Assembly: GCA_029204225.1 (NCBI GenBank)
Contig: CM055107.1
Span: 30,715,410 to 30,779,409 of the forward strand
DNA from: Diphasiastrum complanatum
Lineage: Eukaryota > Streptophyta > Lycopodiopsida > Lycopodiales > Lycopodiaceae
Direction: 5' to 3'
DNA length: 64,000 nt
Notes under the pieces: generated by a model
What the model saw: the letters and a program-made list of their open reading frames with translations, nothing else
What the model was told of the DNA's origin: nothing
Database searches by the model: none
Shown: positions 56,506 through 64,000 of the stretch, piece by piece
Numbering within the stretch: the first letter of the stretch is position 1
Layout of the letters: every line of letters starts with the position of its first letter
Program-made: the position numbers and the translations under genes

Positions 56506-58260
56506 ACATTCAAATTTTTTTAGATAAGACTATAATTCAAGGTGCTTGTGATTTTGTAAGTATTAGCATGGAAGCATATGCAACAATATTTAAACTAATT
56601 AGAGAAGCTTTTCAGCAAGTTCAAATTAGAAAAGTCCCAATCCCTAGGACACATCACTTGAAAAAAGAGAGAGATACATTAAACATAGGTTTGCATAAGA
56701 TCACTGGAACTCCATTTCATATTGAGGAGGTGTATGAAACTGATGGAAGATCGATATCCTATTATTCATCAAACAACTTATTTGTTGATCTAAATTACTT
56801 GCTGAGATACATCCTCACATTCTATGATATAACCTTTTAAAAGGTGAATGACAAAATAGTCATAGTACTTAAGTTAGATGAGTCAGAAATTGTGAAAGGG
56901 CTAAAGATGGAGAGAGTTAGTATAACTCTCATGAATGGTGCACTATCACAAACAGAGGACCAAGAAGATTTCAGATTCAGTGTCCAGTCAAAAAATGATA
57001 TATGGTGGTTGGCAGCGTTTCAAGTAACTAGCTTCATTATTACATCACATTAATTGAATAGTATTTATTCTTTGTCAACTAAGTTTGATTAATTCTTTGG
57101 ATAGGTGCTGAAGGAGGATCATGATATATTATCATGGATATTCTCAAGGACATCTTATCCTAGGATCATCAAGGACCATATGGATGGAGGACTTCTCAAT
57201 ATTCCAGGAGTTGGAGACTTCAATGTTGAATGGCACTTAGCAGGCGATTTGAAAACATTGAAATGTATGTATAATGTCTCTCAAGGTGCTACATCAAAAC
57301 ACCCTTGTTTGTACTGCATGAAAATGGAAAAAGATGTTACTAGGAGTACAGGAATTACTAGAGAATATGCGGATCCAAACTGGTAGCCTGTGCTACCTAT
57401 CCCCTTGAAAAATGTGCATGTTTGCACTCTTCATGCAGAAGTTAGATTAATAGAAAAGATCATTTATCTTCATATAGTTTCTGCTTGGAATACTAAGCTA
57501 GCATCATCAACAAAAGAAGCTATCTCTCGATTAGAAGATGTTTTATCAAAAGCAGGACTTCATAAGAGACATGTCAAAATTCAAAAAGATGAAAAGCTTT
57601 CAGATTAGAATGGGAATATGCCAACTAAGCCAAGCATAGGAGGAGCAAAAGCGTCTCTATCAAATCATACTGGTAAGGCTTCTAATATTCAACACTCAAT
57701 CTCTGGACACATATTATTGCTACCACTCAGGATTTCGAGAAAGACGGCAAAACTAGAATACTAAAGTTGATGTATGGAAGAAGATTGATAGTATGATTGC
57801 TATTTAAAAAAAAAGATAAATACTATGATATTGATAAGAAAGCCATACAAAGGACTTGTGTTGAGTTTGTTAATGTAGTATCAAAATCATGGGGAGAAAA
57901 TCACATCACTCATTACATGGTTAGTATAAATTCTTTAAGTTGCTTTCAATTTTTCATATATATTTAGATCCAAACATAAGATTGACATTATGGTTTTGAC
58001 ATCTGCAACACATACTAAGAGATCATACAACATTTTTTGCAAACACGTATGGAAGCTTGAGTGTCTGGTCATCAAAGGGGATGGAGAAGTCACATTGGCA
58101 AGCACGAGCAGCATTTCATCAAAATACACAACATGGAGGAACCAATGAAAAATAAAACTACATTTGTCAATGTTTCAGTGGTTCTACCGCAGAGTTCAGA
58201 TTCGACATATAACAAAGTCCACACAATACAACAAGTTTAGAAAAGCATGCAAGTTCATAC
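56506..58260 (+). pseudogene. Unclassified DNA-transposon-like protein with CxxC motif
   Basis: Exon-like blocks read KKERDTLNIGLHKITGTPFH (56660), KIVIVLKLDESEIVKGLKME (56853) and DIWWLAAFQ. A GT-AG intron (about 57030-57104) follows. Then come SWIFSRTSYPRIIKDHMDGG, EWHLAGDLKTLKCMYNVSQG, TSKHPCLYCMKMEKDVTR and VHVCTLHAEVRLIEKIIYLH. Further blocks are KVDVWKKIDSMIAI, TCVEFVNVVSKSWGENHITH, GSLSVWSSKGMEKSHWQARA and FQWFYRRVQIRH (58170-58200). The D.K.L...C.YC, CTLHA..R..E and GMEKSH..AR blocks recall transposon-like proteins of many eukaryotes that I cannot place in a named superfamily. Stops are few, so it is not ancient. The 5' end is fused to copia C7 at about 56505. No TIRs were found. Confidence 0.5.
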
Positions 58261-58329
58261 AGGGAGATAAAATTAGATGATTTATGAGTAGAAGATAAAA
58301 AGACATTCAATCATCATGGTCATCAAATC

Positions 58330-58439
58330 ATGACATGTTCAGAATTGCTTGCAAATTCATTGAACAAGAGAGGAAAAATACTCAATGTAAATGTGTGACA
58401 TGTTCAGAATTGCATGCAAATTCATGGAACTTGCTTCCC
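58330..58439 (+). repeat. Short direct duplication
   Basis: The word 'gacatgttcagaattgc(t/a)tgcaaattcat' occurs twice, near 58333 and 58407, between the transposon relic and the next fragment. Confidence 0.7.
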
Positions 58440-58545
58440 ATTGTTGTTTAAATCAATCGGGATTTGAATGCTTGGCCTCATGTATCACCTTTGCCCAATC
58501 TTTTTTGGAAGCCCAACCTAGTCTTCTAAATGATTGACAAAGTGA
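58440..58545 (-). pseudogene. Fragment of the Transposase_24-like gene
   Basis: The minus-strand translation RRLGWASKKDWAKVIHEAKH and FKQQW matches RPGWASKKDWGKVVYESKNP and FKQQR of the gene at 21480-22610. Only about 35 codons remain. Like its relative, it lies close to a C2 LTR. Confidence 0.7.
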
Positions 58546-58639
58546 AATGGACACATGCATGATGATTTGTACAATTCTAGTTAGAACTAGGACACTTGGT
58601 AAAAGTAGGTAGAGATACATGCATGAGATATGACAAATG

Positions 58640-59033
58640 TCACATAGACTCTAGTTTTCACTTTAGATGTCATTGAAAGGTGGATGGATGTGGTTCTACC
58701 TCGAGCTATTCCATAAATATGTGTAGCTCTTCTAATAATTAATGATGAAGAACCAAAGCTTTGTAGCTATCTCATGCCATTTTGGATCCTTCTCTCTCTA
58801 ACTCGTGTTGATGCTAATGCTAATGCACTAATTTCTTGTACTTTTGCTCATTTATGATTCATTGCTATCATACTCTGATGCTTAGCATGCTAGATTGTGG
58901 TTAAGCCATAACTTATGTAATAGATCTTGCTATTCAATCTAGAATCAGGTTATTGTGCTAATCATAAAGCTTAATTAGATCTATCATACATGTGGATCAT
59001 TCCCACACGTGTGAATCTTGAAATTTTGTCAAT
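58640..59033 (+). repeat. LTR-like repeat C2, plus orientation
   Basis: Inverse of 22613-22982, ending in the same terminus (...GAAATTTTGTCA at 59033). CACACGTGTG is at 59004-59013. The left edge is uncertain, possibly from about 58570. Directly after the end begins copia integrase coding sequence without a PBS, so this end was inserted into or joined to it. Confidence 0.7.
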
Positions 59034-59765
59034 ATGTAACTTTCATTGATGATTTTAGTAGATTTTGTTGGATCTATCTACTAAAGAGCAAAGATGAAGT
59101 GTATGATATCTTTGTTAAGTTCAAGAATGCAAGGGGGAACCAATTTTCCACAAGGATCGAGTTCTTAAGGAGTGACAATGGTGGCGAGTACATATCTACC
59201 AAGTTCAAGGCCTTTTGTGATGAGCATGGGATCAAGAGGGAGTATACAACACCAAGGACCCCACAACACTGAATGGAGTGGCTGAAAGGAAGAATAGGAC
59301 TTTATGTGAAAGTGCTAAAGCCATGAGGCTAGTAGCTATTCTTCCAAAACCATTTTGGAATCAAGCTTTATTGTGTGCTAACTTTTTATGCCATAGATGG
59401 CCGAGTGCTATATTGGACGGAAGGATACCTTTTGAGATGATATTCAAGAGGAGGCCGAGTGTCAAGTTTTTTAGAACTTTTGGATGCACTTGCTATGTCA
59501 ATATAACTCTTGATGATTGAAGGAGGATCCATTTTCAAGGAAAGGTATATTTGTTGGATATCGTGAGGTGAGTAAAGCCTACAAGGTTAACATTCCTACT
59601 ACTGATAAGGTGATTAGTAGAGATGTCATTTTTTATGAGGGGAACACTTCAAAAGTATCTTCAAGTAATGATGATGTGGATTTCATTTCAAATTTACTTA
59701 AGCTCAAATGTACTTGAATTACCCCTTTTATAAAGTGAGAGAAATAGTAGAAGGTTGTAGTGGGT
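59034..59765 (+). pseudogene. Copia C1 integrase fragment joined to LTR remnant
   Basis: FIDDFSRFCWIYLLKSKDEV ... SDNGGEYISTKFKAFCDEHG ... TPRTPQH, TGA, then MAERKNRTLCESAKAMRLVA, PSVKFFRTFGCTCYVNITLD, stop, KGIFVGYREVSKAYKVNIPT. The lesion CCACAACACTGAATGG (59261-59276) matches that of the minus-strand copy at 18979-18996. After SSNDDVD (about 59685) the sequence turns into the interior of a C1 LTR ('aaatttacttaagctcaaatgta', compare 12780-12795), so pol to LTR sequence is deleted. Confidence 0.88.
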
Positions 59766-60020
59766 TTCTTTCCTTCCTAATCTGAATCCAAGATCTAGTC
59801 AATCTAGCATCAAAGAGACAGAGTTAGTTGTCACGCGGAGGTTCATTCCCATGAGAGCGATAGTATAGTTCATATTTCAACATGAATGGAGGATCTAACA
59901 CTAACATCCATTAACACTAAGCATTAACACTACATCCATTAATCCTACTTCCATTAACCCTAAATCCACAACAATGATAGAAACTTACTCTTCTCTCTCT
60001 CCCTTTCTCTCTCACAAAAA

Positions 60021-60150
60021 GCATAAGAAATAGCAATCCCAATAATGATCAAATCCAACAATTAGCAAAATCCAAAGAAATCATAAGAAATAGCAATCCC
60101 AATAATGATCAAATCCAACAATTAACAAAATCCAAAGAAAGCATGAGAAA
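60021..60150 (+). repeat. 60-bp tandem duplication
   Basis: A 60-bp unit beginning (g/t)cataagaaatagcaatccc is repeated from 60021 and 60081, and a partial third starts at 60141. The interval 59770-60020 is otherwise featureless apart from short 'attaacactaa'-like words. Confidence 0.9.
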
Positions 60151-60189
60151 TGGAGAAAAAGAGAGGAAGAGCAAGGACATTCATCAATC

Positions 60190-60575
60190 CATTTCTAAAG
60201 AGAACCAATCTGCTTTATTGAAATGAGAAAATGAACATCAGGAGCAACTCGAGTTGGTCCCTTTTTATAGTAGAGAGGAGGAACCTGGCCTCTGAATCCT
60301 ATTGGTCCAGTCTTGCCTCTCTTTTTATTCAGATTTAAAAAAGTGTGGGAACCATCAAAATTGGAAGGAAACCCAACTTTATTCACTAACTTAACATTTA
60401 GGTCCTACGACATTAAAAGTCCCGCAAAAAAGCCTAAAGTCCTTTTATTGAATCTCTAATTAATCAAATAACTATGTGATAATTGGGTTGGACTTACACA
60501 CGCAGGGTGCCAAATCCCTCTCACTTTTAACTAGGGTTAGGGTTGTCTTGGGATCCGCAAACCCTCCCCCACACC
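60190..60575 (-). repeat. LTR-like 3' region with TATA box
   Basis: On the minus strand a G-rich polypurine-like run (GTGTGGGGGAGGG near 60560-60572) follows the end of the gag-like gene. CTATAAAAAG at 60261-60270 makes a good TATA box. This order suits a 3' LTR of the element encoding the gene at 60588-62950. No second copy is in the window to confirm its ends. Confidence 0.4.
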
Positions 60576-60587
60576 TGCAATATGTAG

Positions 60588-62950
60588 TTATTGGGGACTT
60601 TTATTGGCTTCGCGCCGAATATTAATTAAATAATACTGCACCTTTTTCATAAATTCAAGACGTGCAGTATTGAGATCCAAATTATGCGACAGGAAACAAC
60701 GGTGGGCTCCGGCAATCCACTTGGAAGTTGTCCATGAGGTGAAGCGAGATTCCCAAGAGCCTCCCATCATAGCCGCACGAAAATACAGTCGAGCAATCGG
60801 CAGCTGATCTTTGATTTGCTCTAAGGCCATCGGCTTATTTAGATCGAATGCCAGGGTAGGAAGACAATCGTCCCATTTGGTTGCCACTGACGCCAACAGA
60901 GTTAGATCTTTTGCAAGCATTGTCGATTGTCACACCGTTGGATCCGGAGAGTGAACATACTCTCTCTGATATGCTTGTAAGCTCGGTGGAAGTCCACTAA
61001 AATATTCCAGCTGTAAGACTGGTGGATGATTGGCCAATTGGGCATATGGATGGTGATTTTATCCATAGCCAATCCCAAGTCTTTCCATTTTTGTCTTTGC
61101 GGCATTGGCACGTAATAAGGATCTACCCGCAACTGGCGAGGGCTGGTGACGTAACTCCTAATTGATTCCGGAGTTTTCTCAAAAACCGTGATTCTCCATG
61201 CCGATTGCTCTCCTAGTGCAAGTATTTTGTCTAATTCTTTGCCGGTCTCGATCTCGGAGGTCTTAAATTTGAGAACCCATCCACCACGTGAGGACTCATG
61301 TGGATGCTGCTTTAATAAGGTCTGGATCTGGTCCTCGACGCTGATGGGCCTTCTGAATAAATGGCTTGTCCTTGATGAGGAGGACCCACTTGTATTGTCG
61401 GTATAGTTGGCGGTTGATCTGTTAGATCTGGAGCTCCCCCCTGGTCCATGCTCGAATCAACCCCTGTATCCATCTATACAACTTCTTCGCGCGAAGGGGA
61501 GAATTGCGGCATGACCGAGACGGGGATTTGTGGTCCGGCTTCCAACACTTGAGCGACGGCTTTTTCATAGGCATTGATGGTCTCTTATGCCTTTGCCAAC
61601 TCGGTTGAAGCTGCTCCTTTGAACCTATCAAAGCGACCTTGGAATTCCTGAAGGGCCACTTTGTATGTTTTCACTTTCTTGAAAAAATATGCAATCTCCG
61701 TCGGCGTGACCAGATGATCGGGTATTTGTGTTTGCAGATATGCATCACGCTCAAGGGTGGTCGCATCCAATTCACCTTGAAGCCATGTGCGATCTTGTTC
61801 GGCCATTTGTAATTGCCCCTTCAGCAGCTGCACCTGTTGCTTGGCATCTTGCACTGCCTTATCTACCTAATCTTGTGCGGTTGTCAGGGCATTTTGCAGG
61901 GAGCTGATGTAAGTTTCCAAGTGATCAGCTTGTTGCTGGACCAAAATCTTTTCGCTTTCAGCCTTTTCTTCATGTTGCTTGGCTATCTTTACCTCTCGAT
62001 TCAGCTGGACAATTTTCTGGCTGATCAGAGTGTTTTCGGATCCTAAATCATAGATCCTCTACTCCATTTCCTTCTTCTTATCCAACATAGACTGGATCAC
62101 TTTCCCAAGGCTTGAAACTAATCCGAGAGCATCACTAGAATCGATAGTTGTGGAGGTGGCAGCAGCAGGAGACCCTGATGGTACTGTCGTTGGTAGGTGT
62201 GGAATAGGTGCCAAGGTCTCTTCTTCTTCAAAAATATTCTCGTCTTCAAACCCTTCAAGCACCGTGGCGTCGAACTGCTTTGGTGACTTTACAGTTGTGT
62301 CGAGCCGAAGTGTGGTTGGGCTACCCTATGTGGGTGGTTGCTGAGTGGCATCTTCGACACCAACAGTAGCTTCATGGATATGCTCGAATCTTCTTCCAAG
62401 GGATTGGGGTTTAAAGGGCACTGGGCTCTGGGGCATTTCAAAGATTTTGGTGGCCCCAAGGGGGCCGGAATCATCGAACATATCCATGAAGAACTGTGTG
62501 TTGGGTGAGGTTGCTTTGGTGTGTGGGGGTGAGGCGGCCTGAGCAGCCATGATGGGAATGGTAGGCCTAATGGTCACAAACTGTCCTTGTATAGGAGTAG
62601 AGGCGAGGGAAGCATCAGAGGCGAGGGAATGGGAAGTTCAGTGCGAACAGCAGCAAGGGGTGGGAGCGCAGCTGATGAGGTATGCCTAGTACGTCGTCGT
62701 AACGCGAAAGGCGAGTCAAGAATTACGATCTCGCTGCGTGGACGACGATTACTATGAGAACTTGAGACATGGTGAGATGACTCGGCCGGTGCTTCTTCAT
62801 AAACCGAAAGCACAGAATCCAGGTGGAAGCCATGGATTTTGTTTTCTAAGTGAGAAGCGGTGAAGAGGGACAATAGAGAGCCAGCGACGAACTGCTGCTT
62901 TGTATTGGCCTTAATTGTTCGCTTGAGCTCACCAAAAATAGTCTTAAACT
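60588..62950 (-). pseudogene. Coiled-coil gag-like protein of a retroelement, broken
   Basis: One long minus-strand coding region with a few stops. About 62940-62575 reads FGELKRTIKANTKQQFVAGS, FTASHLENKIHGFHLDSVLS and an Arg-rich RRPRSEI...ALRRRTRHTSS. 62577-62060 is Pro/Ser-rich and acidic (FEDENIFEEEETLAPIPHLP). 62050-61590 is a heptad-rich coiled coil (SQKIVQLNREVKIAKQHEEK, LLKGQLQMAEQDRTWLQGEL). 61130-60590 has RVDPYYVPMPQRQKWKDLGL, SWNILVDFHRAYKHIRESMF, GGSWESRFTSWTTSKWIAGA and LEFMKKVQYYLI. No zinc knuckle, protease or RT follows before the LTR-like end, so it could be a gag-only element. I do not recognise the family. Confidence 0.5.
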
Positions 62951-63770
62951 AGTTATATGGTTCAAGAGGGGCTTTGGCCAAGATGTAAGAGTTCATAATT
63001 CTGTTGAGTAGGCCGTCGTGCTCACTGGCAGACATCACATGTCTGAATAAAATTTTTTGTGTCCTTATGAAGCGTAGGCAACCAACAACTGGATTGCAAA
63101 AGTTTGCGAACAGTAATATCTGTAGAGAAGTGTCCTCCACCCATGCCATCATGTGAAAACATGATTAGATCTGGTACTTCATGTGATAAAACACATCTTC
63201 GTAAAATATTATCTCATCCACGACAATACAATTGTCCTACAATTAATTGATAAGGTTGAGTCTTATGAATCAATTGTCTTTTCTGTACTTTTGTCAAAGA
63301 GTCATTCGGTTGTCCTAGCATCAGGTACTCAACAATATCTGCCGCCCACTCAAGTACTGCTTCAACATAGAACAACGCAGCATCTGGCAGTTCATCATCC
63401 ACTTCAGTATTAACTGGTGCGGATTCAATTCGCGAAATGTGATTGGCTAGATAATGTTGCTTTCCCTTTCTGACCACAATTCGAAAGTCAAATTCAGTCA
63501 ATAATAATAACCATCTTGCAATACGTCCAATATTACACATCTTATTTACCAAGTAAAGTAACGGTTGATGATTCGTATAAAATACAAAGTGCGTTTCCAT
63601 GAGGTAGTGACAAAATTTTCGAACAGAAAAAATCATGGCTAGCGCTTCACGTTCTGTTGTTGAATAATTCTTCTCTAGATCTGTAAGCTGTCTGCTTGCA
63701 AATCGTATAGGATAATCCTTCTTATAGTCACCTGGCTGCGTCAAAACTGAGTCTTCCTGCTTGCTATTTG
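62951..63770 (-). pseudogene. Ty3/gypsy RNase H and integrase zinc domain
   Basis: The frame 63774-63214 reads DYKKDYPIRFASRQLTDLEK, NYSTTEREALAMIFSVRKFC, HYLMETHFVFYTNHQPLLYL (RNase H with the TEREALA and TNH.PL motifs), then VRKGKQHYLANHISRI and QPYQLIVGQLYCRG. After a shift the integrase HHCC domain is legible: RRCVLSHEV, MGGGHFSTDITVRKLLQSSC, WLPTLHKDTKNFIQTCDVCQ (63170-63010). It fades at about 62955, where the gag-like gene's frame takes over. The RT side is cut at about 63770. This is the only Ty3/gypsy element in the window. Confidence 0.9.
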
Positions 63771-64000
63771 ACAAAATTTTATAGCAAAATAAATTCCAAT
63801 CAATCCTAAAAGTGATGGAGGATGCACAAATAAAAGATCTAGGTCCAAACTATGAGCTAGAATCAAGACTAGTTACCAAAACTAGCAAATTTGGCATTTA
63901 ACTCCACATTAGGCACATAGTTTGATCAAAGTAAGGTACATCAAGCTTCTCAGACCTGTAAACAGGTTCAGTACCTTTCAAACCAAGCAATTAATGCATA
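63771..64000. other. Unassigned sequence at the window edge
   Basis: Noncoding sequence with the doubled word 'aagactagttaccaaaactagcaa' but no match to other parts of the window. It adjoins the cut RT side of the gypsy fragment and may belong to another element beyond the edge. Confidence 0.4.

Noticed and set aside
62949-63152. Separate 67-residue protein on the minus strand
   Set aside because: The other frame over the same bases spells the gypsy integrase HHCC domain (GGHFSTDI...CDVCQ), so this frame is a shadow.

Overview
The window is nuclear plant DNA from a transposon-dense, heterochromatin-like region. The evidence is Ty1/copia elements primed by initiator tRNA-Met (TGGTATCAGAGC-type sites), a CACTA (En/Spm) TNP2 transposase, a Ty3/gypsy RNase H-integrase, a tRNA-derived SINE, GT-AG introns and very long (CT)n tracts. 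The sequence does not fix the plant lineage. No intact host protein gene was recognised, and nearly every coding stretch is broken by stops, frameshifts or internal deletions.

Layout. 0-1.75 kb is one copy of a dispersed repeat (R1) bounded by CT microsatellites. 1.75-5.8 kb has no recognised gene (a possible TATA plus CT-rich leader near 2.0 kb, AT-rich repeats at 4.9-5.76 kb). 5.9-12.3 kb holds unidentified coding relics and a decayed CACTA element with a clean 87-bp SINE inside it. 12.3-19.9 kb is a minus-strand copia broken around a plus-strand copia of the same family. 19.9-22.6 kb has a cluster of TGCCACGC palindromes, two AG tracts and a CACTA ORF1-like gene. 22.6-32 kb holds two copies of another copia family in opposite orientation, forming a giant inverted repeat around a different copia pol fragment. 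32-42 kb is a long plus-strand copia, a complete nested minus-strand copia with a 5-bp target duplication, and a third copia lacking RT.

42.0-46.7 kb is unlike the rest. A minus-strand Cys-motif gene relic and a plus-strand gene are divergently arranged around G-box palindrome repeats and an imperfect inverted repeat. The plus gene begins with a CENH3-like (centromeric histone H3) domain and runs on into a linker and an intron-containing Ulp1-like (C48) protease-like domain. A minus-strand gene with a possible ubiquitin-like C-terminus converges on it. This is the best candidate for something undescribed.

47.2-48.2 kb is a copia RT fragment. 48.2-51.1 kb is a tandem array of R1 with CT tracts and telomere-like CCCTAAA motifs. 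51.1-56.5 kb is a head-to-head pair of a third copia family. 56.5-58.3 kb is the relic of an unclassified DNA-transposon-like protein. 58.4-59.8 kb is a mosaic of fragments. 60.2-62.95 kb is a coiled-coil gag-like pseudogene with an LTR-like 3' end, and 62.95-63.77 kb is a gypsy RNase H-integrase fragment.

Boundaries of LTRs, repeats and exons were judged by eye from internal comparisons and may be off by tens of bases unless a target duplication or PBS fixes them.
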